64,000 nucleotides of DNA from Litoditis marina (lineage: Eukaryota; Nematoda; Chromadorea; Rhabditida; Rhabditidae): contig CAXIWQ010000197.1 in NCBI GenBank assembly GCA_964036275.1, positions 1-64,000 on the forward strand, read 5' to 3'. Made by a program: the position numbers and the translations under genes. Below, one piece after another: positions 34,950-48,000 of this stretch (within the stretch, counting starts at the first letter, position 1; each line of letters starts with the position of its first letter). Under the pieces are notes generated by a model, which was given only the letters and a program-made list of their open reading frames with translations, was not told the origin of the DNA and did no database searches.

Positions 34950-35185
34950 GCCGAGTGGTCAAGTGGTTAGCGTTCGACTGTCGCTCCACAGACCTGGGTT
35001 CGATCCCCGCTCGCCGCGGTATCTGTCTGGCGGACCGCATGAGCTGGTTACAAAGCTCACCCATGCCTATCTCCACCCATCTACGGACAGTCCTTCTACG
35101 GTTGATATATGATTTGTGTGTGATTATGTAATTTTCTCAATAAAGCACACGGCTGAAATAGTTGCCGTAAAAGATTATTATTATA
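34950..35185 (+). mobile_element. tRNA-derived SINE, copy 4
   Basis: 236 bp with A box at 34948-34958, B box GGTTCGATCCC at 34997-35007, AATAAA and ATT tail. It shares GGTTGATATATG with copy 3 where copies 1 and 2 have GGTTATTATATG, so the four copies fall into two pairs. The flanks are the same satellite position as in the others. Confidence 0.85.
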
Positions 35186-36539
35186 TTGTTTCCTGAAGAC
35201 AAAAAGTAAACAGGTTGTCCAATTTTTGTCCCGAGGAAATGTTTTCAACATCCTTGAGGACAAAAGGTGGACAGATTGTCCAGTTGGTTTCCTGAAGACA
35301 AAAATTAAACAAGTTGTCCAATTTTTGTCCCGAGGAAATGTTTTCAACATCCTTGAGGACAAAAAGTGGACAGATTGTCCAGTTTGTTTCTTGAAGACAA
35401 AAAGTAAACAGGTTGTCCACTTTTTGTCCCGAGGTAATGTTTTCAACATCCTTGAGGACAACAGGTGGACAGATTGTCCAGTTGGTTTCCTGAAAAGAAA
35501 AAGTAAACAGGTTGTCCAATTTTTGTCCCGAGGAAATGTTTTCAACATCCTTGAGGACAAAAAGTGGACAGATTGTCCAATTTTTGTCCCGAGGTAATGT
35601 TTTCAACATCCTTGAGGACAAAAGATGGACAGATTGTCCAGTTGGTTTCCTGAAGACAAAAAGTAAACAGGTTGTCCAATATTTGTCCCGAAGAAATGTT
35701 TTCAACATCCTTGGGAACAGAAAGTGGACAGATTGTCCAATTTTTGTCCCAAGGTAATGTTTTCAACATCCTTGAGGACAAAAGGTGGACAGATTGTCCA
35801 GTTGGTTTCCTGAAGACAAAAAGTAAACAGGTTGTCCAATTTTTGTCCCGAAGAAATGTTTTCAACATCCTTGGGGACAGAAAGTGGACAGATTGTCCAA
35901 TTTTTGTACCAAGGTAATGTTTTCAACATCCTTGAGAACAAAAGGTGGACAGATTGTCCAGTTGGTTTCCTGAAGACAAAAAGTGAACAGGTCGTCCAAT
36001 TTTTGTCCCGAGGAAATGTTTTCAACATCCTTGAGGACAAAAAGTGAACAGATTGTCCAATTTTTGTCCCGAGGTAATGTTTTCAACATCCTTGAGGACA
36101 AAAGGTGGGCAGATTGTCCAGTCCAGTTGGTTTCCTGAAGACAAAAAGTAAACAGGTTGTCCAATTTTTGTCCCGAGGGAATGTTTTCAACATCCTTGAG
36201 GACAAAAAGTGGACAGATTGTCCAATTCTTGTCCCGAGGTAATGTTTTCAACATCCTTGAGGACAAAAGGTGGGCATATTGTCCAGTCCAGTTGGTTTCC
36301 TGAAGACAAAAAGTAAACAGGTTGTCCAATTTTTGTCCCGAGGAAATATTTTCAACATCCTTGAGGACAAAAGGTGGACAGATTGTCCAGTTTGTTTCCT
36401 GAAGACAAAAAGTAAACAGGTTGTCCAATTTTTGTCCCGAGGAAATGTTTTCAACATCCTTGAGGACAAAAGGTGGACAGATTATCCAGTTGGTTTCCTG
36501 AAGACAAAAATTAAACAAGTTGTCCAATTTTTGTCCCGA
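35186..36539. repeat. Satellite B, last block
   Basis: About 1.35 kb from SINE copy 4 to the right junction. Its first part matches 29602-30500 closely in unit order and shared variants. The last unit stops at TTGTCCCGA, where satellite A begins in reverse orientation. Confidence 0.9.
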
Positions 36540-36545
36540 TACGTG
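36535..36545. other. Right junction, satellite B to inverted satellite A
   Basis: TTTTTGTCCCGA of satellite B is followed directly by TACGTGAGATTT, the reverse complement of the CACGTA part of the A monomer. The break point in the A monomer is about 10-15 bp from that at the left junction, but the A array here is on the opposite strand. The first unit has GATTTTGTATTC in place of GATTTAGTATTC. Confidence 0.85.
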
Positions 36546-39500
36546 AGATTTTGTATTCAAACTTGGTATTTTTGAACTCCCCTCATGTGTAGAAACTCAA
36601 AAATGTTCATCTTATTAGCATGAGTTGAAACAGTCCCGAAATAATTGAGTGGCGGTGCTAACCAAAAACACCCCCAAGTTGACGTGAATGGAGTTGCGAT
36701 TTTCGCCCTACGTGGGATTTAGTGTTCAAACTTGGTATTTTTGAACTTCTCTCATGTGTAGAAACTCAAAAATGTTCATCTTATTAGCATAAGTTGAAAC
36801 AGTCCCGAAATAATTGAGTGGCGGTGCTAACCAAAAACACCCCCAAGTTGACGTGAATGGAGTTGCGATTTTCGCCCTACGTGGGATTTAGTGTTCAAAC
36901 TTGGTATTTTTGAACTCCTCTCATGTGTAGAAACTTAAAAATGTTCATCTTATTTGTATAAGTTGAAACAGTCCCGAAATAATTGAGTGGCCGTGCTAAC
37001 CAAAAACACCCCCAAGTTGACGTGAATGGAGTTGCGATTTTCGCCCTACGTGGGATTTAGTGTTCAAACTTGGTATTTTTGAACTTCTCTCATGTGTAGA
37101 AACTCAAAAATGTTCATCTTATTAGCATAAGTTGAAACAGTCCCGAAATAATTGAGTGGCGGTGCTAACCAAAAGCACCCCCAAGTTGACGTGAATGGAG
37201 TTGCGATTTTCGCCCTACGTGAGATTTAGTATTCAAACTTGGTATTTTTGAACTCCTCTCATGTGTAGAAACTTAAAAATGTTCATCTTATTTGCATAAG
37301 TTGAAACAGTCCCGAAATAATTGAGTGGCCGTGCTAACCAAAAACACCCCCAAGTTGACGTGAATGGAGTTGCGATTTTCGCCCTACGTGAGATTTAGTA
37401 TTCAAACTTGGTATTTTTGAACTCCTCTCATGTGTAGAAACTTGAAAATGTTCATCTTATTTGTATAAGTTGAAACAGTCCCGAAATAATTGAGTGGCGG
37501 TGCTAACCAAAAACACCCCCAAGTTGACGTGAATGGAGTTGCGATTTTCGCCCTACGTGAGATTTAGTATTCAAACTTGGTATTTTTGAACTCCCCTCAT
37601 GTGTAGAAACTCAAAAATGTTCATCTTATTAGCATAAGTTGAAACAGTCCCGAAATAATTGAGTGGCGGTGCTAACCAAAAACACCCCCAAGTTGACGTG
37701 AATGGAGTTGCGATTTTCGCCCTACGTGGGATTTAGTGTTCAAACTTGGTATTTTTGAACTTCTCTCATGTGTAGCAACTCAAAAATGTTCATCTTATTA
37801 GCATAAGTTGAAACAGTCCCGAAATAATTGAGTGGCGGTGCTAACCAAAAACACCCCAAGTTGACGTGAATGGAGTTGCGATTTTCGCCCTACGTGAGAT
37901 TTAGTATTCAAACTTGGTATTTTTGAACTCCTCTCATGTGTAGAAACTTAAAAATGTTCATCTTATTTGTATAAGTTGAAACAGTCCCGAAATAATTGAG
38001 TGGCCGTGCTAACCAAAAACACCCCCAAGTTGACGTGAATGGAGTTGCGATTTTCGCCCTACGTGGGATTTAGTGTTCAAACTTGGTATTTTTGAACTTC
38101 TCTCATGTGTAGAAACTCAAAAATGTTCATCTTATTAGCATAAGTTGAAACAGTCCCGAAATAATTGAGTGGCGGTGCTAACCAAAAGCACCCCCAAGTT
38201 GACGTGAATGGAGTTGCGATTTTCGCCCTACGTGAGATTTAGTGTTCAAACTTGGTATTTTTGAACTCCTCTCATGTGTAGAAACTTAAAAATGTTCATC
38301 CTATTTGCATAAGTTGAAACAGTCCCGAAATAATTGAGTGGCGGTGCTAACCAAAAACACCCCGAAATTGACGTGAATGGAGTTGCGATTTTTGCCCTAC
38401 GTGAGATTTAGTGTTCAAACTTGGTATTTTTGAACTCCTCTCATGTGTAGAAACTAAAAAATGTTCATCTTATTAGCATAAGTTGAAACAGTCCCGAAAT
38501 AATTGAGTGGCGGTGCTAACCAAAAACACCCCCAAGTTGACGTGAATGGAGTTGCGATTTTCGCCCTACGTGGGATTTAGTGTTCAAACTTGGTAATTTT
38601 GAACTCCTCTCATGTGTAGAAACTTAAAAATGTTCATCTTATTAGCATAAGTTGAAACAGTCCCGAAATAATTGAGTGGCGGTGCTAACCAAAAACACCC
38701 CCAAGTTGACGTGAATGGAGTTGCGATTTTCCCCCTACGTGGGATTTAGTGTTCAAACTTGGTATTTTTGAACTCCTCTCATGTGTAGAAACTTAAAAAT
38801 GTTCATCTTATTAGCATAAGTTGAAACAGTCCCGAAATAATTGAGTGGCGGTGCTAACCAAAAACACCCCCAAATTGACGTGAATGGAGTTGCAATTTTT
38901 GCCCTACGAGAGATTTAGTGTTCAAACTTGGTATTTTTGAACTCCTCTCATGTGTAGAAACTCAAAAATGTTCATCTTATTAGCATAAGTTGAAACAGTC
39001 CCGAAATAATTGAGTGGCGGTGCTAACCAAAAACACCCCCAAATTGACGTGAATGGAGTTGCGATTTTCGCCCTACGTGAGATTTAGTATTCAAACTTGG
39101 TATTTTTGAACTCCTCTCATGTGTAGAAACTTAAAAATGTGCATCTTATTAGCATAAGTTGAAACAGTCCCGAAATAATTGAGTGGCGGTGCTAACCAAA
39201 AACACCCCCAAGTTGACGTGAATGGAGTTGCGATTTTCGCCCTACGTGAGATTTAGTGTTCAAACTTGGTATTTTTGAACTCCTCTCATGTGTAGAAACT
39301 CGTAAATGTTCATCTTATTAGCATAAGTTGAAACAGTCCCGAAATAATTGAGTGGCGGTGCTAACCAAAAACACCCCCAAGTTGACGTGAATGGAGTTGC
39401 GATTTTCGCCCTACGTGGGATTTAGTGTTCAAACTTGGTATTTTTGAACTTCTCTCATGTGTAGAAACTCAAAAATGTTCATCTTATTAGCATAAGTTGA

Positions 39501-40599
39501 AACAGTCCCGAAATAATTGAGTGGCGGTGCTAACCAAAAACACCCCCAAATTGACGTGAATGGAGTTGCGATTTTTGCCCTACGTGAGATTTAGTGTTCA
39601 AACTTGGTATTTTTGAACTCCTCTCATGTGTATAAACTTAAAAATGTTCATCTTATTTGCATAAGTTGAAACAGTCCCGAAATAATTGAGTGGCCGTGCT
39701 AACCAAAAACACCCCCAAGTTGACGTGAATGGAGTTGCGATTTTCGCCCTACGTGAGATTTAGTATTCAAACTTGGTATTTTTGAACTCCTCTCATCTGT
39801 AGAAACTTAAAAATGTTCATCTTATTTGTATAAGTTGAAACAGTCCCGAAATAATTGAGTGGCGGTGCTAACCAAAAACACCCCCAAATTGACGTGAATG
39901 GAGTTGCAATTTTTGCCCTACGATTAGTGTTCAAACTTGGTATTTTTGAACTCCTCTCATGTGTAGAAACTCAAAAATGTTCATCTTATTAGCATAAGTT
40001 GAAACAGTCCTGAAATAATTGAGTGGCGGTGCTAACCAAAAACACCCCCAAATTGACGTCAATGGAGTTGCGATTTTCGCCCTACCTGAGATTTAGTATT
40101 CAAACTTGGTATTTTTGAACTCCTCTCATGTGTATAAACTTAAAAATGTTCATCTTATTTGCATAAGTTGAAACAGTCCCGAAATAATTGAGTGGCCGTG
40201 CTAACCAAAAACACCCCCAAGTTGACGTGAATGAAGTTGCGATTTTCGCCCTACGAGAGATTTAGTATTCAAACTTGGTATTTTTGAACTCCTCTCATGT
40301 GTAGAAACTTAAAAATGTTCATCTTATTTGTATAAGTTGAAACAGTCCCGAATAATTGAGTGGCCGTGCTAACCAAAAACACCCCCAAGCCAAGTTGACG
40401 TGAATGGAGTTGCGATTTTCGCCCTACGTGGGATTTAGTATTCAAACTTGGTATTTTTGAACTCCTCTCATGGGTAGAAACTTGAAAATGTTCATCTTAT
40501 TTGCATAAGTTGAAACAGTCCCGAAATAATTGAGTGGCGGTGCTAACCAAAAACACCCCAAGTTGATGTGAATGGAGTTGCGATTTTCGCCCTACGTGA

Positions 40600-42560
40600 G
40601 ATTTAGTATTCAAACTTGGTATTTTTGAACTCCTCTCATGTCTAGAAACTTAAAAATGTTCATCTTATTTGTATAAGTTGAAACAGTCCCGAAATAATTG
40701 AGTGGCCGTGCTAACCAAAAACACCCCCAAGTTGACGTGAATGGAGTTGCGATTTTCGCCCTACGTGGGATTTAGTGTTCAAACTTGGTATTTTTGAACT
40801 TCTCTCATGTGTAGAAACTCAAAAATGTTCATCTTATTAGCATAAGTTGAAACAGTCCCGAAATAATTGAGTGGCGGTGCTAACCAAAAACACCCCCAAA
40901 TTGACGTGAATGGAGTTGCGATTTTTGCCCTACGTGAGATTTAGTGTTCAAACTTGGTATTTTTGAACTCCTCTCATGTGTATAAACTTAAAAATGTTCA
41001 TCTTATTTGCATAAGTTGAAACAGTCCCGAAATAATTGAGTGGCCGTGCTAACCAAAAACACCCCCAAGTTGACGTGAATGGAGTTGCGATTTTCGCCCT
41101 ACGTGAGATTTAGTATTCAAACTTGGTATTTTTGAACTCCTCTCATGTGTAGAAACTTTAAAATGTTCATCTTATTTGTATAAGTTGAAACAGTCCCGAA
41201 ATAATTGAGTGGCCGTGCTAACCAAAAACACCCCCAAGTTGACGTGAATGGAGTTGCGATTTTCGCCCTACGTGGGATTTAGTATTCAAACTTGGTATTT
41301 TTGAACTCGTCTCATGTGTAGAAACTTAAAAATGTTCATCTTATTTGTATAAGTTGAAACAGTCCCGAAATAATTGAGTGGCGGTGCTAACCAAAAACAC
41401 CCCCAAATTGACGTCAATGGAGTTGCGATTTTCGCCCTACGTGAGATTTAGTATTCAAACTTGGTATTTTTGAACTCCTCTCATGTGTATAAACTTAAAA
41501 ATGTTCATCTTATTTGCATAAGTTGAAACAGTCCCGAAATAATTGAGTGGCCGTGCTAACCAAAAACACCCCCAAGTTGACGTGAATGAAGTTGCGATTT
41601 TCGCCCTACGAGAGATTTAGTATTCAAACTTGGTATTTTTGAACTCCTCTCATGTGTAGAAACTTGAAAATGTTCATCTTATTTGCATAAGTTGAAACAG
41701 TCCCGAAATAATTGAGTGGCGGTGCTAACCAAAAACACCCCCAAGTTGACGTGAATGGAGTTGCGATTTTCGCCCTACGTGAGATTTAGTATTCAAACTT
41801 GGTATTTTTGAACTCCTCTCATGTCTAGAAACTTAAAAATGTTCATCTTATTTGTATAAGTTGAAACAGTCCCGAAATAATTGAGTGGCCGTGCTAACCA
41901 AAAACACCCCCAAGTTGACGTGAATGGAGTTGCGATTTTCGCCCTACGTGGGATTTAGTGTTCAAACTTGGTATTTTTGAACTTCTCTCATGTGTAGAAA
42001 CTCAAAAATGTTCATCTTATTAGCATAAGTTGAAACAGTCCCGAAATAATTGAGTGACGGTGCTAACCAAAAACACCCCCAAATTGACGTGAATGGAGTT
42101 GCGATTTTTGCCCTACGTGAGATTTAGTGTTCAAACTTGGTATTTTTGAACTCCTCTCATGTGTATAAACTTAAAAATGTTCATCTTATTTGCATAAGTT
42201 GAAACAGTCCCGAAATAATTGAGTGGCCGTGCTAACCAAAAACACCCCCAAGTTGACGTGAATGGAGTTGCGATTTTCGCCCTACGTGAGATTTAGTATT
42301 CAAACTTGGTATTTTTGAACTCCTCTCATGTGTAGAAACTTTAAAATGTTCATCTTATTTGTATAAGTTGAAACAGTCCCGAAATAATTGAGTGGCCGTG
42401 CTAACCAAAAACACCCCCAAGTTGACGTGAATGGAGTTGCGATTTTCGCCCTACGTGGGATTTAGTATTCAAACTTGGTATTTTTGAACTCGTCTCATGT
42501 GTAGAAACTTAAAAATGTTCATCTTATTTGTATAAGTTGAAACAGTCCCGAAATAATTGA
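40600..42560 (-). repeat. Tandem duplication of a 7-monomer block (about 1184 bp)
   Basis: TGTCTAGAAACTT (near 40640 and 41824), ACTTTAAAATG (near 41157 and 42341) and GAACTCGTCTCATG (near 41306 and 42490) all recur about 1184 bp apart, which is seven monomers. Confidence 0.75.
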
Positions 42561-43079
42561 GTGGCGGTGCTAACCAAAAACACCCCCAAGTTGACGTGAA
42601 TGGAGTTGCGATTTTCGCCCTACGTGAGATTTAGTATTCAAACTTGGTATTTTTGAACTCCTCTCATGTGTAGAAACTTAAAAATGTTCATCTTAATTGT
42701 ATAAGTTGAAACAGTCCCGAAATAATTGAGTGGCCGTGCTAACCAAAAACACCCCCAAGTTGACGTGAATGGAGTTGCGATTTTCGCCCTACGTGGGATT
42801 TAGTATTCAAACTTGGTATTTTTGAACTCCTCTCATGTGTAGAAACTTAAAAATGTTCATCTTATTTGTATAAGTTGAAACAGTCCCGAAATAATTGAGT
42901 GGCGGTGCTAACCAAAAACACCCCCAAATTGACGTGAATGGAGTTGCGATTTTTGCCCTACGTGAGATTTAGTGTTCAAACTTGGTATTTTTGAACTCCT
43001 CTCATGTGTAGAAACTTAAAAATGTTCATCTTATTTGCATAAGTTGAAACAGTCCCGAAATAATTGAGTGGCGGTGCTA

Positions 43080-43112
43080 ACCAAAAACACCCCCAAGTCC
43101 AAGTTGACGTGA
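43080..43112 (-). repeat. Satellite A variant with 6-bp insertion, right-arm copy
   Basis: CCCCCAAGTCCAAGTTGACG is the exact reverse complement of the variant at 1561-1580. Related but different insertions (AAGCCAAGTTGACG) occur near 40388 and 43438. Confidence 0.8.
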
Positions 43113-45099
43113 ATGGAGTTGCGATTTTCGCCCTACGTGAGATTTAGTGTTCAAACTTGGTATTTTTGAACTCCTCTCATGTGTAGAAACTTAAAAATGT
43201 TCATCTTATTTGCATAAGTTGAAACAGTCCCGAAATAATTGAGTGGCCGTGCTAACCAAAAACACCCCCAAGTTGACGTGAATGGAGTTGCGATTTTCGC
43301 CCTACGTGAGATTTAGTATTCAAACTTGGTATTTTTGAACTCCTCTCATGTGTAGAAACTTAAAAATGTTCATCATATTTGTATAAGTTGAAACAGTCCC
43401 GAAATAATTGAGTGGCCGTGCTAACCAAAAACACCCCCAAGCCAAGTTGACGTGAATGGAGTTGCGATTTTCGCCCTACGTGGGATTTAGTATTCAAACT
43501 TGGTATTTTTGAACTCCTCTCATGTGTAGAAACTTGAAAATGTTCATCTTATTTGCATAAGTTGAAACAGTCCCGAAATAATTGAGTGGCGGTGCTAACC
43601 AAAAACACCCCCAAGTTGACGTGAATGGAGTTGCGATTTTCGCCCTACGTGAGATTTAGTATTCAAACTTGGTATTTTTGAACTCCTCTCATGTCTAGAA
43701 ACTTAAAAATGTTCATCTTATTTGTATAAGTTGAAACAGTCCCGAAATAATTGAGTGGCCGTGCTAACCAAAAACACCCCCAAGTTGACGTGAATGGAGT
43801 TGCGATTTTCGCCCTACGTGGGATTTAGTGTTCAAACTTGGTATTTTTGAACTTCTCTCATGTGTAGAAACTCAAAAATGTTCATCTTATTAGCATAAGT
43901 TGAAACAGTCCCGAAATAATTGAGTGGCGGTGCTAACCAAAAACACCCCCAAATTGACGTGAATGGAGTTGCGATTTTTGCTCTACGTGAGATTTAGTGT
44001 TCAAACTTGGTATTTTTGAACTCCTCTCATGTGTATAAACTTAAAAATGTTCATCTTATTTGCATAAGTTGAAACAGTCCCGAAATAATTGAGTGGCCGT
44101 GCTAACCAAAAACACCCCCAAGTTGACGTGAATGGAGTTGCGATTTTTGCCCCACGTGAGATTTAGTGTTCAAACTTGGTATTTTTGAACTCCTCTCATG
44201 TGTAGAAACTTAAAAATGTTCATCTTATTTGCATAAGTTGAAACAGTCCCGAAATAATTGAGTGGCGGTGCTAACCAAAAACACCCCCAAATTGACGTGA
44301 ATGGAGTTGCGATTTTCGCCCTACGTGGGATTTAGTGTTCAAACTTGGTATTTTCTGAACTCCTCTCATGTGTAGAAACTAAAAAATGTTCATCTTATTA
44401 GCATAAGTTGAAACAGTCCCGAAATAATTGAGTGGCGGTGCTAACCAAAAACACCCCCAAGTTGACGTGAATGGATTGCGATTTTCGCCCTACGTGAGAT
44501 TTAGTGTTCAAACTTGGTATTTTTGAACTCCTCTCATGTGTAGAAACTTAAAAATGTTCATCTTATTAGCATAAGTTGAAACAGTCCCGAAATAATTGAG
44601 TGGCGGTGCTAACCAAAAACACCCCCAAGTTGACGTGAATGGAGTTGCGATTTTCGCCCTACGTGGGATTTAGTGTTCAAACTTGGTATTTTCTGGACTC
44701 CTCTCATGTGTAGAAACTCAAAAATGTTCATCTTATTTGCATAAGTTAAACAGTCCCGAAATAATTGAGTGGCGGTGCTAACCAAAAACACCCCCAAATT
44801 GACGTGAATGGAGTTGCGATTTTTGCCCTACGTGAGATTTAGTATTCAAACTTGGTATTTTTGAACTCCTCTTATGTGTAGAAACTTAAAAATGTTCATC
44901 TTATTTGCATAAGTTGAAACAGTCCCGAAATAATTGAGTGGCGGTGCTAACCAAAAACACCCCCAAATTGACGTGAATGGAGTTGCGATTTTCGCCCTAC
45001 GTGGGATTTAGTGTTCAAACTTGGTATTTTCTGAACTCCTCTCATGTGTAGAAACTCAAAAATGTTCATCTTATTTGCATAAGTTGAAACAGTCCCGAA

Positions 45100-48000
45100 A
45101 TAATTGAGTGGCGGTGCTAACCAAAAGCACCCCCAAGTTGACGTGAATGGAGTTGCGATTTTCGCCCTACGTGGGATTTAGTGTTCAAACTTGGTATTTT
45201 TGAACTCCTCTCATGTGTAGAAACTCAAAAATGTTCATCTTATTAGCATGAGTTGAAACAGTCCTGAAATAATTGAGTGGCGGTGCTAACCAAAAACACC
45301 CCCAAATTGACGTGAATGGAGTTGCGATTTTCGCCCTACGTGGGATTTAGTGTTCAAACTTGGTATTTTCTGAACTCCTCTCATGTGTAGGAACTCAAAA
45401 ATGTTCATCTTATTTGCATAAGTTGAAACAGTCCCGAAATAATTGAGTGGCGGTGCTAACCAAAAACACCCCCAAGTTGACGTGAATGGAGTTGCGATTT
45501 TCGCCCTACGCGAGATTTAGTGTTCAAACTTGGTATTTTTGAACTCCTCTCGTGTGTAGAAACTTAAAAATGTTCATCTTATTAGCATAAGTTGAAACAG
45601 TCCCGAAATAATTGAGTGGCGGTGCTAACCAAGAACACCCCCAAGTTGACGTGAATGGATTGCGATTTTCGCCCTACGTGAGATTTAGTGTTCAAACTTG
45701 GTATTTTTGAACTCCTCTCATGTGTAGAAACTTAAAAATGTTCATCTTATTAGCATAAGTTGAAACAGTCCCGAAATAATTGAGTGGCGGTGCTAACCAA
45801 AAACACCCCCAAGTTGACGTGAATGGAGTTGCGATTTTCGCCCTACGTGGGATTTAGTGTTCAAACTTGGTATTTTCTGGACTCCTCTCATGTGTAGAAA
45901 CTCAAAAATGTTCATCTTATTTGCATAAGTTGAAACAGTCCCGAAATAATTGAGTGGCGGTGCTAACCAAAAACACCCCCAAATTGACGTGAATGGAGTT
46001 GCGATTTTCGCCCTACGTGAGATTTAGTATTCAAACTTGGTATTTTTGAACTCCTCTTATGTGTAGAAACTTAAAAATGTTCATCTTATTTGCATAAGTT
46101 GAAACAGTCCCGAAATAATTGAGTGGCCGTGCTAACCAAAAACACCCCCAAGTTGACGTGAATGGAGTTGCGATTTTCGCCCTACGTGGGATTTAGTGTT
46201 CAAACTTGGTATTTTTGAACTCCTCTCATGTGTAGAAACTCAAAAATGTTCATCTTATTAGCATGAGTTGAAACAGTCCTGAAATAATGGAGTGGCGGTG
46301 CTAACCAAAAACACCCCCAAATTGACGTGAATGGAGTTGCGATTTTCGCCCTACGTGGGATTTAGTGTTCAAACTTGGTATTTTCTGAACTCCTCTCATG
46401 TGTAGAAACTCAAAAATGTTCATCTTATTTGCATAAGTTGAAACAGTCCCGAAATAATTGAGTGGCGGTGCTAACCAAAAACACCCCGAAATTGACGTGA
46501 ATGGAGTTGCGATTTTCGCCCTACGTGAGATTTAGTATTCAAACTTGGTATTTTTGAGCTCCTCTTATGTGTAGAAACTTAAAAATGTTCATCTTATTTG
46601 CATAAGTTGAAACAGTCCCGAAATAATTGAGTGGCCGTGCTAACCAAAAACACCCCCAAGTTGACGTGAATGGAGTTGCGATTTTCGCCCTACGTGGGAT
46701 TTAGTGTTCAAACTTGGTAATTTTGAACCCCTCTCATGTGTAGAAACTTAAAAATGTTCATCTTATTAGCATAAGTTGAAACAGTCCCGAAATAATTGAG
46801 TGGCGGTGCTAACCAAAAACACCCCCAAATTGACGTGAATGGAGTTGCGATTTTTGCCACACGTGAGATTTAGTGTTCAAACTTGGTATTTTTGAACTCC
46901 CCTCATGTGTAGAAACTCAAAAATGTTCATCTTATTAGCATAAGTTGAAACAGTCCCGAAATAATTGAGTGGCGCTGCTAACCAAAAAACACCCCCAAAT
47001 TGACGTGAATGAGTTGCGATTTTTGCCCTACGAGAGATTTAGTGTTCAAACTTGGTATTTTTGAACTCCTCTCATGTGTAGAAACTCAAAAATGTTCATC
47101 TTATTAGCATAAGTTGAAACAGTCCTGAAATAATTGAGTGGTGGTGCTAACCAAAAACACCCCCAAATTGACGTGAATGGAGTTGCGATTTTCGCCCTAC
47201 GTGAGATTTAGTATTCAAACTTGGTATTTTTGAACTCCTCTCATGTGTAGAAACTTAAAAATGTGCATCTTATTAGCATAAGTTGAAACAGTCCCGAAAT
47301 AATTGAGTGGCGGTGCTAACCAAAAACACCCCCAAGTTGACGTGAATGGAGTTGCGATTTTCGCCCTACGTGGGATTTAGTGTTCAAACTTGGTATTTTC
47401 TGAACTCCTCTCATGTGTAGAAACTCAAAAATGTTCATCTTATTTGCATAAGTTGAAACAGTCCCGAAATAATTGAGTGGCGGTGCTAACCAAAAGCACC
47501 CCCAAGTTGACGTGAATGGAGTTGCGATTTTCGCCCTACGTGGGATTTAGTGTTCAAACTTGGTATTTTTGAACTCCTCTCATGTGTAGAAACTCAAAAA
47601 TGTTCATCTTATTAGCATGAGTTGAAACAGTCCTGAAATAATTGAGTGGCGGTGCTAACCAAAAACACCCCCAAATTGACGTGAATGGAGTTGCGATTTT
47701 CGCCCTACGTGGGATTTAGTGTTCAAACTTGGTATTTTCTGAACTCCTCTCATGTGTAGAAACTCAAAAATGTTCATCTTATTTGCATAAGTTGAAACAG
47801 TCCCGAAATAATTGAGTGGCGGTGCTAACCAAAAACACCCCCAAGTTGACGTGAATGGAGTTGCGATTTTCGCCCTACGCGAGATTTAGTGTTCAAACTT
47901 GGTATTTTTGAACTCCTCTCGTGTGTAGAAACTTAAAAATGTTCATCTTATTAGCATAAGTTGAAACAGTCCCGAAATAATTGAGTGGCGGTGCTAACCA

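Larger units (their letters stand above)
22411..36539. repeat. Satellite B domain (61-bp palindromic and 38-bp units) with nested insertions
   Basis: The domain is built from two short units. The 61-bp unit starts GTCCAATTTTTGTCCCGAGG, passes through AATGTTTTCAACATCC and ends GGACAAAAAGTGGACAGATT. It is an inverted repeat: GTCCACTTTTTGTCC at one end pairs with GGACAAAAAGTGGAC at the other, and ATGTT pairs with AACAT around a TTC loop. The 38-bp unit is GTCCAGTTGGTTTCCTGAAG followed by ACAAAAAGTAAACAGGTT. Units combine as 99-bp (61+38) and 160-bp (61+61+38) composites. A variant with GTCCA duplicated recurs, for example near 22478, 23157, 29252, 30534 and 32077. The satellite is unrelated to satellite A by eye. 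The domain also holds four SINE copies, a 4612-bp terminal-repeat element and a 1738-bp TIR element. Confidence 0.95.

Noticed and set aside
22389..36575. Dozens of overlapping ORFs of 65-515 codons on both strands across satellite B
   Set aside because: They all translate the same 61- and 38-bp units in different frames, overlap each other on both strands, share no start context and are cut wherever the unit order changes. They are repeat artefacts.
44609..44797. 62-codon minus-strand ORF in the right satellite A arm
   Set aside because: It exists because one monomer lost a base (AAGTTAAACAG), which opened the frame by chance. It encodes only satellite sequence.
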